Assembly (NCBI GenBank): GCA_036345935.2
Contig: JADWOT020000001.1
Span: 1,116,001-1,180,000 of the forward strand
Origin: Taenia hydatigena
Taxonomy: Eukaryota; Platyhelminthes; Cestoda; Cyclophyllidea; Taeniidae
DNA: 64,000 bases
Direction: 5' to 3'
The translations under genes and the position numbers were made by a program. The notes beneath the pieces are model-generated. The model was given only the letters and a program-made list of their open reading frames with translations. It was not told the origin of the DNA and searched no databases. This document shows, piece after piece, positions 35,101 through 48,099 of this stretch; the first letter of the stretch is position 1; every line of letters starts with the position of its first letter.

Positions 35101-37156
35101 AACAAATCATCAAAAGCTGCTGTCGTTTTTACTTGTGACTGCAAAAGTTGAAGTCTGTAACATCTGAGAACCCTCAATTGGCGAAGGAAGGTCCTGAACT
35201 CGTGATTAGAGCTTACTGCCAAAAACGATGCACAAATGCAGTGGTGAAACGGATAAGTAGTCGTGCTAGGAAGAAACCAACTCTAAGCACTCAAGGCGTT
35301 CACACTGCCAATAATTCCTTCGCCAACTACCTTGAAGATGTTCGAGACGTTTACTCAGCAGAGAAAGATATTTGAACATTCGTAAAACAGATGTGTCTTC
35401 AGGCAGGTGGTGTTAAGTACACCTCGGGCAGTAAGCAGAATTCGGGGATCTCGTATTTGGCTTGTATCACGGCAGACAACAGGTTTGATAAATAAAAGAG
35501 CACAGTGCATATTGTCGTTTTTTCTCCCAGAATATAGTTTCGGTACTTTTGAAGACTCTGATCTTATTTGACGCCACCATATCCGCAAGTCGAATGAAGC
35601 CATCTCACATCTAGACAGGGTAGAATTATTAAGAGTTTGTCTCGTAATTACCTGTTTAATTCTGGGTGATTGTTTGTATGAAGGACAGTAACTTGGCGCA
35701 CTCGGGTAAACAATGTAGGTCAGGGGACTGTGGGTGAATTTAAGATCTGCGCAAACTAAATGACCATATGGATTGTGTTTGATGACCAAGACGAAATAAC
35801 AAAGAATTGCACGCAAACGAATGCCAAGTGAGCAACACTGCTTTTAAATCTCTGCCTCAATAAATTATGAGACTCAGAATGTCGACACCAAAACACTTTG
35901 CTAGTGCGTTGTTAATTGACAGGTGTGGCGGGTTTACTTAATAAAAAGGGACAAGGCACATCTACAGTCGGGAAAGACATCCAGAGATGAATGCAATTGT
36001 ATGCCTAATTGTGGGTTTTGTGAGTAAAATTGGAAAAACACATCAGCACTGTGTCAGCCCCTTGAGCGTCTACTTTCAAAGCAAACATCTTGGACCCATT
36101 TAGTCTTTACGTACAGCATTTGCAACACAGAGAGCGGTGTATGAATTATATGTCCGATTCCCAAATTTGATAGCGTCGCCGCAATTACTCACCACTAGTG
36201 GATACACTCACGACACGTCCTGATGATATTGAAGTTAAAAGGTAGGTGGGACCCAACAAACAGCCGCAACTCCAGGTTCCCCGTCAAACTGGAAACTTGA
36301 ATGACACACCATCGTCATAGTTGCATTGGCCGCTTTGTGATAAATGTTGCCAATGACTTGAGGCTTTAAGCGTTAAAATGGACGCACTTAAGGATATCGA
36401 TAATTCGAACCGACTTTTCTTGATTAAAACATTCAAAGTTGAAATCGTCTGCACCTGTTCTACTTTGAGGGGCAACACAACATGTAGTCGTTTCCAGTAT
36501 TACAACCCCAAGCGGGTTATTTTTGCATCACTCAGAAAGCAAACGCATTATTTGTGCCCAATCTGTGACCTCAGGTTGGAGAATTGGTTTGTTCTGCAGA
36601 CCTCACAACAGCTCCAAAATGCGACTTTTCATGGTAGACCACTGCACTTTTGCTTAGAAGGCGTCAGCGTCCTTTGGGAACCGCTAGCAACGATCAAGTG
36701 CCTAATTAGCCAATGATTTGTGATTCTGATTGTGGAGAGAGAAGGTGCCGTTGGACGCCCGTCAGGGATTCAAAAGTGCTGAGAAAGAGCATGGCTCGTG
36801 TCAGTGATTGCGGAGCAATTTCTGAATGATGAGTTTAAGGAAGACAAGGTGACCACGGTGGCAACGAATGGAGAGCGCAACGTGATAAACGTAGTTTGCT
36901 TTTAACAGGAGCTTGAGTGAAAGAATAGGGTGACTTGAAGGAGGATAGTCTCTTTTACATTACCGTGAGAGATAGATACGTTAAGTGGCTTCATTTATGA
37001 ACAATTTGATGGCAAAAATAATGCAGCAGCTGTCTTTCTCCCGCCACTGTCTGAATGCTGCTGCGTAAATGGTACTGCCTAATATTTATATATAAGGAAA
37101 GGGCCTTATATTTTACGCTTGCAGATTCGTCATTATACATTGGTTGTGACCCACAG

Positions 37157-37256
37157 NNNNNNNNNNNNNNNNNNNNNNNNNNNNNNNNNNNNNNNNNNNN
37201 NNNNNNNNNNNNNNNNNNNNNNNNNNNNNNNNNNNNNNNNNNNNNNNNNNNNNNNN
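37157..37256. other. Assembly gap (100 N)
   Basis: Exactly 100 Ns, so the true length is unknown. Neither flank shows a recognised gene. Confidence 0.95.
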
Positions 37257-39269
37257 ATTTATATGCCCCTGAAATTAGATTGATCTAATAATTACTTTGG
37301 GGAAGGGCACAGTTGATTTAATCCTTTGTAGGAGGCACACAATTTCCAGTGCGTGTTAAAGTGGAGTGGCTAAGTGTTCAACCAGGTGACACGTGGCACA
37401 AATAGCACGAATCATGATCCAAGTTATTGTAAAAGTTTAAATGAAAGTGCCAGCCTCGCATCTATTTAGCTCTAAGCATCGTGTAGTAACGAATTACTTT
37501 CAATTTCCTCGCCTTCGGATTTCCATAGAATCTGCATCTTTGATACAGGCTTCTTAACTAGTCACCGATAATTAAGGAATGCCTTTTCATTACAACTTCC
37601 TGCCTTATAAAACTTTTAAATCGCACGTCCCAAAGTGTGTACTTATACATCTTCATTGGGTTGACGGTCCAAGAATTGCCCATTTTTAAATTCCAAATAA
37701 TGTGTGGCTCAACCTCTAAGGTTTTGAAGCGGAGCTCAACATTCAAACTCACCTCATCACAGGCTTCGAAAGCCTGCCTTAACTTGTCTTGATATTCATG
37801 CAATGCAAGAGACACTATTACCAAGGCTTGCGATTCTCAGTAAAATCAATTCCTCCGATTTTCTCATTTCCGCATAATTTTAAGTCATACCACAGTGTGG
37901 CAAGATGTCGCATGGGATGATCTGAATGTGTCGAATTATTTAGACTGTAAAGTGCGTAACAAGGCTTACTCTCTTCTAAATTTGGGGTAGATGGCACCGC
38001 CAGTCTCGCCCGGGCGTTCCTTAACATTTATCAACGAAATGCTCTAAGAGATATTTTCGGCAAAGATGCGTAAACAGCAATTAAAATCTGATTTTCCATT
38101 TGTTCGGCTAGTAGTTTGCCATAGATTCTCGAATAGCCTACTTGGATGTTTTAAAAACAAGATGCAGATTGAGCTTTGCTCGGGATCCCGACTCGGCTGG
38201 TAGGAGTAAGCAATATGGTAGCATATTTACTTGTTTGGGAGAGCTAACCAATGCAATTAGATCGCCTGAATGCAGATATTTCACTTAGGTGGGTTGATGC
38301 ATTGCCTGCTTCACAGGATAGCGTGTAAACTGTGGGGTGTTCACCAAAGGCTGAGCCTCAAATGAAGATTGATGGAGAGAAGAATTGGTGAGATGATCTC
38401 GCGGTGAGGGGCAAAGGCATGTGATCCGCTGCATCGCCAGCAAGCGTGCTGCCATGCTTGAACGATCTGGCGTGGGAGAACACTGGCATCACATGCCTTA
38501 GAAAAGGTAGAGTTAAAATTTTCCGCATTATTTATTGTTACCCACTTCAGCAAGAAGGCTTATTATGGAGATTCTTATTGGTAGTCAGAATGCATTCTAA
38601 TCGCAGTGCTCAACTACGAAACTTAAAAATAATAAAACGCCTTTAGCCGAGACAAGTGTGAGGCATGGAAACGTTCACAACCTTGCATCTGGGTGGGAAT
38701 GAAATAGGAGTCGGTATCTCACAATGGTCGCATTTGAAGCAGGATCTCTTCCATAAATTGCCTTCTACGACACATCCAGTACGGAATGCCTAACTCGATC
38801 TCCCCTCCAGCAAAGTAGGTCATGTGGGTGTGGACAAAGCTCAGGGGAGCCAAGTTGCTTCTTATTCGAATGCACTGCATGACTTCATCACTCCACCCGT
38901 CTTGTACTGCAAATTTTGATCAGACCGTCATCTCGCACCGCAAGTATTTCAAGACAAATGCTTCTAGCTGAGAAAAATATATAGGTTTGGCACAGTATTG
39001 CGCAATTAATCACCAGGCTTCGTTAAGATTTGCCTAAGCACACCGAAAAAACATTTGATTATAGGAAACCTGGCCCAAATGCCGATCTGCTTTGCCAACT
39101 GCTTTGCCTTCGTCATTTCAATATTCAAAGTCTTCTAGGTGAAATACTAAGTTATGTTTACCTTGTAATAGCGACTACGCGCAATTCACTATATTCCGTT
39201 TTGTAGCTTAGGTCTCAACTCAAAAGGAGCTAACACCACATTTGTGGCAAGTGAGGCATAAAAAGAGCT
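37257..39269. other. No gene recognised
   Basis: A small minus-strand acceptor-to-GTGAGT interval near 37762-37825 (ending QAFEACDE) could be an isolated exon but has a poor pyrimidine tract. Nothing else stands out. Confidence 0.35.
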
Positions 39270-39309
39270 CCAATCAAAATTAGTGCGTGAATGCTCGGCT
39301 CCTATATAA
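39270..39309 (+). promoter_or_regulatory. Promoter-like CCAAT and TATA elements
   Basis: A CCAAT at 39270-39274 lies about 30 bases before a strong TATA match (CTATATAAA, 39302-39310), followed by a GC/CG-rich leader that includes an alternating CGCGCGCGTGCGC at about 39388-39400. Transcription would be expected to begin near 39335 on the plus strand. The candidate spliced leader exons downstream lend support. No direct evidence of use is available. Confidence 0.35.
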
Positions 39310-39334
39310 ACGCGTAGTGTGTAACCCTTAAAAG

Positions 39335-39596
39335 GCAGAGCCAGGTCCTGTTGGAGATAACTACAGTCCTCCCCGTGCGCCACACCGCGCGCGCGTGCGC
39401 TTACTTCATCATTATTTTTAATAGCTCTTTTTTCCAAATGTGCTTTGATCATTGGCCGCATTCCTGCTAGTGCATGTTTGACACGATGGCAGTGCCGAAA
39501 CATACTTTTTAATAAAGACGGACAAAGTTCAGATTTGTGGAAGCCATGAGCTTTTGAGTTTTCGGGCGGATCAACGAGAGTGGTAACGAATCGGTA
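39335..39596 (+). other. Candidate 5' untranslated exon 1
   Basis: Lies between the TATA-like element and a perfect donor (CG|GTAAGT at 39597). It contains stops in all frames and a very short upstream ORF, so it would be untranslated. The start is only inferred from TATA spacing. Confidence 0.28.
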
Positions 39597-39675
39597 AGTG
39601 CATTGTGCGGGGAATGTCGTGTGATATTTTCTAAAAGGTTACCAACAAATGCTTAGCTAAGCATGTTTTATTCAG

Positions 39676-39775
39676 GCGGTGTCTGTTCAGCACAACCGTT
39701 TGGCGCATTACCGATTGAAGATGGCAAGTGTTTAGTCAATGGAAAACTTTATGACAGCCCATATCACCAAAATAG
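39676..39775 (+). other. Candidate exon 2 between strong splice sites
   Basis: This 100-base interval has a good acceptor (TGTTTTATTCAG) 79 bases after the previous donor and a perfect GTAAGT donor. One frame is open throughout (phase 1 in, phase 2 out) and reads with two cysteines around GALPIEDGKC, reminiscent of small extracellular Cys modules. The upstream exon is not open in the frame needed to join it. It may be a coding exon of another transcript or an untranslated exon of the gene starting at 41308. Confidence 0.35.
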
Positions 39776-41203
39776 GTAAGTCTGATTCTGCTCATTCGCA
39801 TGCATTTCGACCACTATCTGATTTATTCAAAATACATGAGAAACGAATTATTTCGTAGAAGGAACTGGGATTCGTCTCCTTGGCTTCCAACTTAACCAAG
39901 ATAAATGCGATGCAAATAATTTACCGCAATGCAAATCTTCACAATTAAGTTTCTCACGTAATTGAACTGTGCTGCATGTAACTATTGTGTGTTTATCTCA
40001 ACAAAGTTAAAAGCCAGTTCAAACCATGTCTACAGCGAGCTTTGCGCCCTTTGAGACCACGTTCTTGCATATTGTTGTTGGTGCACGTTTACGTAGCCAG
40101 CAGCACTTTTCAGTTTCGCAGTTTCCATATTAGAAATACAACTTCAGATGCATGAAGTTTCTACTAATCGTTTCCCGCAAGCTTCTTACGAACTATGGCA
40201 ATTCTAATTGATTCATAAAGATCCGATTTCAGCTATGTCCATGGATTCTGTGTGCAAAGGCGCGCAGAATGATTAGCGTTGGTGGTCGCGACAATTGTGA
40301 TCATGCATGCTAGTTTGCCCTTCTCCTTTAAACGAAGCATCTCTGTTAGTGGCACAAATGCCTGGCCGAATTGCATGCGCGAAAGTCGGCTGGTGTGGGT
40401 GACAACCTACAAAGTCGCCTAATGAAAACCGCATGTCTGTAGTTGAGAACAACATAGAAAGCGACGGAATGCAACGTCAGTTTTGTCTTGCGTTATTAGC
40501 CGTGACATCTTCGGGCAGATGTACATTTCTGGATTCATCGGCACTATCCCAAAATGCGCTGGAATTAGATTGAACGATGCAAGCATTGCCGTGTCAGACC
40601 TAGCCTCGTCTTAAGTGTCCGTGACTTTTAAAAAATAATGCCTCTCAGTTAGCAAGAGTGCCATCCAGCAAGTCAAATGAGTAATTACAGGTCATTTTGT
40701 TTGACTTGCTCATTGAACTAAGTTTTGCCCCAATTTGGCTCTTAGCAACACACAGACCTGTGTGGAACCTCACTACGCCTGATGAAATAAAATAGTTGCT
40801 GCGGCCGGAGGGTTGCATTTGCGGACTGCTTACATGGTGGGTTACGAATTCGATAACTGCGCACGTTTGCTTATGTCGTTTCTTTATGCCAGATTATAGC
40901 ACGTGTTTTCGGTTTCGCGCAAATCCTTCACTAGTTCCGAATAATTCTAAGTGAAACGCCTTTAGACTAGAATTATTTTATGTATCATGCTCCGGCTATT
41001 AAAGACAAAACAAATCTTCAACGCGCTTGCAATTCTTGCATCGCACTACCTAATTCAGTGTTACATTCGTGGTCGATTCGTGCGTCCTACTGTTATTTTT
41101 CGGCGAGTAGGAAATTAAAAACACGAAATACATCGCTGCGGTTTACATAAAACCGCACCTCTGTCCGCTTTTCACAAAATTCTGTCTGTTTCTATTATTT
41201 TAG

Positions 41204-41362
41204 TTACCCTGCAGAGAGCTAAACATCCACGCAGCGGTAGCTTGGACGGCGACGCAGGAAGTCACGCGATGAGCCAGTTACCCAATCAGCCGGTCGAATA
41301 GTCACCATGCCGGAAAAACATCCAAATAAGCAAGCCAATGGGCAGAAATCCAGCCAGAAACG
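41204..41362 (+). CDS. Candidate first coding exon (ATG at 41308) of an unknown gene
   Basis: A strong acceptor (CTGTTTCTATTATTTTAG) opens a GC-richer exon ending at a CG|GTAACT donor. Within it, GTCACCATGC gives a near-ideal start context at 41308, followed by 18 Lys/Gln/Asn-rich codons (MPEKHPNKQANGQKSSQK). Upstream of the ATG the exon would be 5' leader, spliced from 39.3-39.8 kb or trans-spliced, both known in flatworms. Alternatively, a different frame from the acceptor is open for 32 codons to TAG at 41299-41301, making it a last exon. No convincing following exon was found; the region to 45.5 kb is otherwise unrecognised. Confidence 0.3.
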
Positions 41363-44300
41363 GTAACTTATAATTACTAAGCAAACTATAATCTTTCAAA
41401 TTGCAGCACATCTACCTAGTTTACTTCCTTTGGGTTAAGTTATGAGCACCTGAACAAACTGCAAGAAAAAGTGATTCAAAGCTGCCATTCTGATGGTGAT
41501 GAGAAATGCAAGCACTAGGAGTGAACGCTCGTAGCAAAATACATCACTTTAACCAAGTCCGTGTTGTAATTATAGCGAAATTCTAATGCAACTCTCATTA
41601 GTGGTTGTTAGCTATTCTGCTTTGCTAGCAGGGTGTGGCCAACTATTTTGCGACGCTCACATATCCATATGTTTCATACATTGTCATTAAGTATGTCACA
41701 ATTTGACAGTCCTTGCATTCGCAGATCCATTCGTCTGTCACGAACCCCATTATTGAATCAAGAATCAAAAATTAATGCAATGCCCATACGTCTACTACTT
41801 TCTAGGATCGTAACACACATATTGGGTTGACTTCTCCAAAATAACATGTCTGCCAATATGTAGCTGCTATGCGCAGTTGCGTGTCGAGAATAGCAGCCAC
41901 TAACCATAACCCCAGGTGGCACACATCAGCTACGTCAGGCCAGCATAGGTCTTAGCATTCTCCCTCTTGTTATCATGTTCTTCATATTGTTAAGTACAAA
42001 TATGCCGTATTTTCGTTAATAGATGAAGCGTTTTGCACAGACTCTCGCTGAATAATGGCTTTTTCGCTGCAGCATCAAAGAGCCACGCACTGAAAGGGCC
42101 TTTCTCTCATCACTCTTCAAGTGAAGCCACACTGGTCCTGACTTCATTAGATACAGCTGAGATGCAGAAAATTGGGCAGAAACTACAAAGATGCAGCTGG
42201 ACTGACTGAAGCGAAAAGTACCTGCTTCTGATTCGAGGTCAATTTTACATCGTTTTCAAACCAAAACGCCACTCTTAAGGGCTGGGTCCCAATCCGGCCT
42301 GCAGTGCGGCAGTGGGAAGAATGAGCATTGTAAGCCTCGTTGATAGTCGCACCATAATTATTAAATCGTCGCCCGATGGTATGCTTGAGTGTGCGTCTTC
42401 AATGAAAAAATCCTTATTTGATTCCTTGGTATGTGCTAATTTTATTGCTAACTCTTTATGGTTGCATTATGAACGCATACGATGCAATACCATTAATTAC
42501 ATACCTATTACACAGCGATGGAACAAAACACCGCCACGAAATTCATGTAAATCAGTGCGAATGCCAAAAGCGTATATATTGCAGGATAATCACAGCTCAC
42601 AATATGCGACCACTGAATAAAACTTTGTTCCACTACTGACCGCCGTCTCTCATCCATAACGCATTCCATAAAGTATGCGTAGGGAATGTTTTCAGTTTTA
42701 AGTGCCCTCCTCTTTTCATACGAAAGATGTCCATATCTTGCATGCGAGTTCATTTCTCCCACAACAAAGAATGAATGAGGTTAAGCTGCTTGGTTCCTGA
42801 TTGTTCAGCTGCTCTATGCGAGAAGAATGAATTTATGGGCGCGTACTCTTAAGTCTACTGGCCTCAGGATTTAATTTAATAAAGCTTCTTCCTCGATATC
42901 AGTGTCCAAGTAAATGACAGGCGCTTCAGCTAATCAAAGTAAACTTGTGCTTGCTTTCCGTGGTCCATGATTAAGCATCCTCATCTTAACGCTTTATTAG
43001 AGTTATTTAATTCTTAAGTGTTCAACACTCCTCGCATAATTTACTTCTCATGTTGCATCCTACATGGCATGCAAAGTGTTTCGACGGCGCTTGCCTCAGC
43101 AAGTTCGTATTATTTTATGTTATGTGCGATGATTTTGTAAGGGCGCTATGAACCCTGTGAGGTTAGTCCATTTGTCTTTGGTAGGCATTTTTGCGCCACA
43201 TCGCCATTAGTAATATTTACGGAGTGTCTTTGCAACGTTGCGGTTATACGATTGAATGATCGTACTGATTTTCACAAGTAATAGCAATTTCTTGAGTTGA
43301 AGCACTCCAACTGCTTCCAGTGCTAAAACCATGTGGCGCACGACTTGCCCTATCGGTAATTTTGCGAGGTCATGTTCCCAGATTGTACAGGTTATAAAAT
43401 TATTTGCGAACGCAGTGCACACATTACACTAACTCTGTAGGAAATACGCTTGGGTGCAAATTGTTCCAATTGCAGATATGAGTGCACGTATGATGCAGTG
43501 CTTATAAAGGGCAGTTTAGTTCGTTCACTTACTCTGCTATGACATGATAAGATTCCAATCTTTGCTGCTCTTGCAGGTTGAAATCCATTGCCCATCATGC
43601 GCCTCTCTAAGGCATCTCTATCTCAACATATTGTGGACCGTTCCCGTTCATGGCGTCAAGACATGGGGCATCCGAGAGTGGAATCTAAGACTTCAGTACT
43701 AAGAAATGCATTTTGTTTCTGCTAGTATGTTCAGGTACCAGTTAACTTACCCACATAAGAAAATAACAGAGCGCATCTCATAATCAGTTAGGAAACCATA
43801 AGGTACGTATGCGCATTAGAACATGTCTTGTCGGTGGTAAAGGCAAAACTTAACCTTCCGAGAAGCAAATCATGGAAATTATGCTGTGACTGTCTACTTA
43901 CGTTGCTGCGTAAAATGGATATGGCACCATGAGTATCGCAACACACACGTTCGTGAAGCAACCATAAACTGCAATTTAACAATTATACAAGCAGTTGCAC
44001 ATTAAGCCTGCACGCTTCAGCTTTGTATTCGCGACTCTGTAATAACCCGATGCAGTTGAGAACGAGGCACACAATGCTCAGTACTTCCACCATCGCATTG
44101 TAGGTCGAATTGGGTCTCCGTCCACAAACAGTGATGTAAAATCAAGTAAATCCCACTGCTCTCAGCCTGATTACGTCTGTGTTGTGCTCACCCAATTTTC
44201 CAACATTCGAACTTAATTCAATGAAGTCAGGATCAATGTGGCTCCAATTGAAGGATGACGGGAGCAAAGACCTCTCCGTACTTGGCCCCGCTGTTGCTGT

Positions 44301-45534
44301 CACAAAGGAGTGCGTTGTTGAGAACGCCTAGTTCATTTACCAACGAAGACTTGAGATATTTGCACCCAGCAGAATATGTTGTGGTGATAATATGAGCAGT
44401 GGTACTATCCCTTTGAGAAGAAAACAGCCACGTAAAAAGATGGCGAACGTGCGTGCAACGCTGACTCTACTGCGACGCTGCCTATCAGTCTGAAGGACTA
44501 AGAAGCGAAACGGAAAGGAGCATGAAAACAATCCTCCAGCGCTAACATCTTCATTGCTACTGCCAAAATAAGATCTTAAATAATTGGTAAGATTTGAGGT
44601 TTTGTTTCTCTAAAGCGTATGTTATGAGAAACAGTTTAAAAGCCCCTTACTAAGCACCAATTATGATCACCGCTTTACTCGTGTGACAATCTGAGTGGGT
44701 CATGTATGCCGCAACGACGCGTATAATGCACTTTTGCCAGTCGGATTTTGTCCACTATTGCCCGGTTTCTGCTAGCTGTAGGAGCAAGTAGTAGACAAAT
44801 GTATGCGACAAAGGAATATTTATTGACTTATTTATAGTGTTTTACACTTTAGTAGACGAAACATTGTGTTGCCCTATGAAAAGTGATCTGTTCAAAGCAT
44901 TAAATGCATCAGCACTTCCATTATTGACATGTCACAGCCAAAATGTCTTAATGCTGGCTAGACAATTGTAGATGTGATGGGTATATTGAACGGATTTACA
45001 TTTAAATGTAACGTTTGGCCCCACTAACAGCGCTACTCTCAAAGTCTATCCTGCGTAGCAAGTTTATGTTTTTTGACACATTATGCCTGAATTTTCCTAA
45101 TTTTGTGCGGTGGAGGTAGAATTGGTGTGGATTTGGGATAAAAGTGAGCATCATTGTTGTTGGCTTCTACCAAGGGAGATATGACTGGAAGTCATAGCTG
45201 CGAACTGCCTCGACCCTTCGTGGCGTAGACAAAGCAAATTGCCCAGACTTGTACGCATCACGTCTGAGTTCAATCTAACAGCCTTACAAAAATTTGATGC
45301 ACTGCACTCCGGTGGGATGCCATGAACTTCGGCCTTTGCAAAAAATATATCTATCACTAGCTGCTGATGAAGACCACTTAATCTTCCGAAGCATGGTTGG
45401 GTTTCATAGCACGTGGTCCTTAGTGCGCAAGCAACCGTGTTAATTCCATGCACAGTGGCTTCAGGGGACAACAATCGCAAATAAAGTGGTCATTTGTCAA
45501 ACATATATAATGGTAGCAATCGAGATTCTGAGGA

Positions 45535-45695
45535 TTGGCAGAGGTCTGTGTGCAAATCGAAAATCTAATGCACGGCTGAGTAGCGAGATGAGAAAGCAAA
45601 TATTGAACGGTTGTCAAATCGGAAGCAAAATCTTGTGTTCCAAGTCAATAAATTTTTCCTAATTATCAACTACACGAATAAGTAATGTTAACGCA
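45535..45695. repeat. Diverged dispersed repeat, copy 1 (partner 57110-57265)
   Basis: Ordered blocks shared with 57110-57265 include TCTGTGTGCAAATCG/TCTGTGTGCATATCG, GATGAGAAAGCAAATATTGAA/GATGAGAAAACAAATTTTGAA and TTCCTAATTATCA. Same orientation, function unknown. Both copies lie downstream of membrane-protein-like minus-strand exons. Confidence 0.45.
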
Positions 45696-46109
45696 AAACA
45701 ACGATCGCATGCATATTCATCAAATAGCATGTTATAAATGCAAAACCGTATTCTTACATGCATTTTAAAAATGATTACAATAAAATTAAGTCCTGTAAAA
45801 ATGCCAAAAGCTGATATTATTTAGCACTCGAGACCATAAGGGTTTCATAATCAACGAATCGGTCAACTATCTCCTTCAACCGATAAATCCAGACTCAAAA
45901 CTTTTCTAGAAGATGACCAGTACTGTACGTCTGTTGGGAGTCATGGAGGCCATTACTGCAGTGATGTTCAGAATAATGGTCAAATGAGTGTGGACACTTT
46001 GACAAACTAACATACGGGTGAGTAAATACCTAGAACGCTGTTAATATTGCTCCCATTAATCCAGAATACTCATATATTTGAGCGTTCAAATCGATCTCTG
46101 ATTGCTCAC

Positions 46110-46450
46110 CTGCAGGAGTGCCTGAGCCATTTCCAGGATCGTCTTTCCAACAAACATCGCTCCTGCCCTCTTGTGTTCCTCAGTGACACCCACTGCAGGT
46201 ATCAGGAGGAACAAACCGTAGAAGAGGACAACCGCTAGGCCCAGTAACAAGTTGTCATCAAAAGCATCCCTTTCACACAATTCTCGAAAGCTCAACACCT
46301 TAATTTGATTGAGAGCAATGCCTGCGGCCATGGTGCTGATGGCGAAAAGGATGATGCAGTTAATTTGGTACAGCGCCGATGCGTGTTGATAGCTGTGTCG
46401 ACGCCGGAAGATGTGGAAGAAAGCAAGTGCACTGGGGCGGCTCTTTGGAT
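46110..46450 (-). CDS. Otopetrin-like channel exon (late transmembrane region)
   Basis: This 341-base exon on the minus strand runs from a TTGCTAG acceptor (phase 1) to a CAG|GTGAGC donor (phase 0) and encodes 113 residues. In order: a basic segment (FFHIFRRRHSYQHAS), a hydrophobic helix (INCIILFAISTMAAGIAL), a linker with NQIKVLSF, then FDDNLLLGLAVVLFYGLFLL, a polar loop, and a final helix ending MAQALLQ at the donor. Otopetrins, eukaryotic plasma-membrane proton channels, show this order in their second half: a conserved Q-h-R/K-x-L after a helix, an acidic-Asp then Leu-rich helix, and a Gln-rich helix before the Q-T-h-F-I segment. The family call rests on this reading. The next exon, expected to start with the T-h-F-I part, was not found. 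Confidence 0.55.
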
Positions 46451-47434
46451 CTAGCAATTTGATTATCACTTTGTTAGCAAGGTATTTTACTCATGTCATG
46501 TAGACACGATCACCAGTTTTGCTCATGATGTGGATAAGTTCAGACTCACAAGTCCCAATGCGTCTTGGGAAAGATTTTGGACGCCTTAAATTATAACCCC
46601 TACTTTAATATTTGGCAACTTGACTGGTCTTCTGTCGTCAGACGATTGTTCTCTATTCTTTTAAAATAGTAAATTTTAGGCGCATTCAAATGCTAATTAG
46701 TTGTAGTTGTTTTCAAAGAAGAGGATCCCTTGAACACGGAGTGAATCTCAGTCAACCTTTAGACCATTAGCAGGCCAAAATCTTATGGAAATGGGTTTTC
46801 GTTAGCTAAAGCGTTTGTCTAGGTTGAGGTGGTAGGTGAGTTAGGACTGTGACTTTTGTGATTGAGGAGGTCGTTTAGAACAAAATAATGTTTCTTCGTC
46901 AACACTCGTCTGAATGAGTTTCAGCACCACTCGGCAGGTCCAGTCAGGATGATTTTAGTTGTTTAGCTTCCACAACTTTCTTATTCTTCGTGATGCAGTG
47001 ATGGACAAAGAATTACAGATGCCTTTCGCTAAATACCGTAAAAATATCATTAAAGCCTTACTCTTGGTGTGCAGTTTCACAAGCCACGTCTTTTTCGGGA
47101 TAGTCTGCATGCAGAATCAAGCAGTTAACAATTTTTGCAGCAGCGCTGTGCGAAAATTCTCTGCAGATGTGAAAAAATTTGTGCATTCAAGTGAGCTATT
47201 CTGGTGCCCATGTCCTACATTGATTTGGTGTTTACATTCAATGCTTCCTGTGATGGCGTCATGCCCGAATGACAACTCTGTTCAAAAGAATTGAAATTGA
47301 CTGAGTAAATGATCGATTATAGTCGAAAAATGGTAAGTTCTTTTGGCACTTGTAAATTCTAAATGAAAAATACTCTGCAAAAGGGGATCCCACAAAATCT
47401 TGGACATGATTCCTAAACGTGGTCGCAACTAAGA

Positions 47435-47680
47435 CTAGCCAAGCAGATTAAGCTGTTTTTGCTGATTTTTTCTTGCGAGAAGGAGACGAACCCACCGAGA
47501 TTGTATTTGTGTTATAAAACAGGTCTCTGTATTGTCGGAGTCGCGATTGTTTGCATTGCTTAGGCGATGCGCTCTGTGTTGTACGTAACCGATGAGTTGA
47601 AGCATCATGTAGAGCATAACACCTGCAATCAGGCTGGACTCCACTCCGCAGGGAATTGATTGGCGCACAGATGTTGCGGC
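47435..47680 (-). CDS. Otopetrin-like exon (IEYSLI-type helix), 3' boundary uncertain
   Basis: A minus-strand open frame enters at an AG after CCATTCTG and is open to a stop at 47437-47435. It encodes SVRQSIPCG, a helix (ESSLIAGVMLYMMLQLIG), then a basic polar loop. The helix resembles the otopetrin segment around the conserved Pro-x-hydrophobic-Glu-x-Ser-Leu-Ile before the cytoplasmic loop. It lies about 1 kb upstream of the 46.1 kb exon on the same strand, in the right order. No ideal donor in phase 1 was found before the stop (candidates near the end of the helix are weak), so the exon edge and the link between the two exons remain open. Confidence 0.42.
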   Translation of the reverse strand, partial: AATSVRQSIPCGVESSLIAGVMLYMMLQLIGYVQHRAHRLSNANNRDSDNTETCFITQIQSRWVRLLLARKNQQKQLNLLG

Positions 47681-48099
47681 CTCAGAATGGCAAAGAATTA
47701 AAAACGCAAGCAAAATTAACCAATATTGTGAGTTTTGACAAGGGAAGAACGAAAACAGGCTTAGTTTTAATGCTTGCCTTTAAAGCAACCACCAGTTTCG
47801 ATCTTTGCTCTGACACCTTATTGTCCGATGAATACTCAGATATCTTCGTTGCGAAATAATCTGACGGTACTTTGGATATATTCTAGATTAGTCTGCACCA
47901 ACCACAGAAGGTGAACTCACAAATAGGCATGTATATTTATACCGAGGTTTACTTGTACTGCGCTATTTATGTAAGTGATCGCTGCACCCTAGCCTATCAC
48001 TAGCAGACCTATGGTTGCCTTCGAAAGTCCAAAAAATTGCTTGAAGTCTTCCGTAGACACTCGTAATTGAGGACATTTGTAAGCACACCCTCTTTCTCA

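Noticed and set aside
36378..36716. Plus-strand frame with an FnIII-like E-F segment (SLRKQTHYLCPI)
   Set aside because: The part that should hold the core Trp is in another frame with stops; no good splice sites. At best a decayed FnIII relic.
42508..42762. Minus-strand frame with a hydrophobic end (ending VAVFCSIAV), possible last otopetrin exon
   Set aside because: No acceptor in phase 0 was found, and the sequence lacks the F-Y-R-F-H-S type motif expected at the otopetrin C-terminus.
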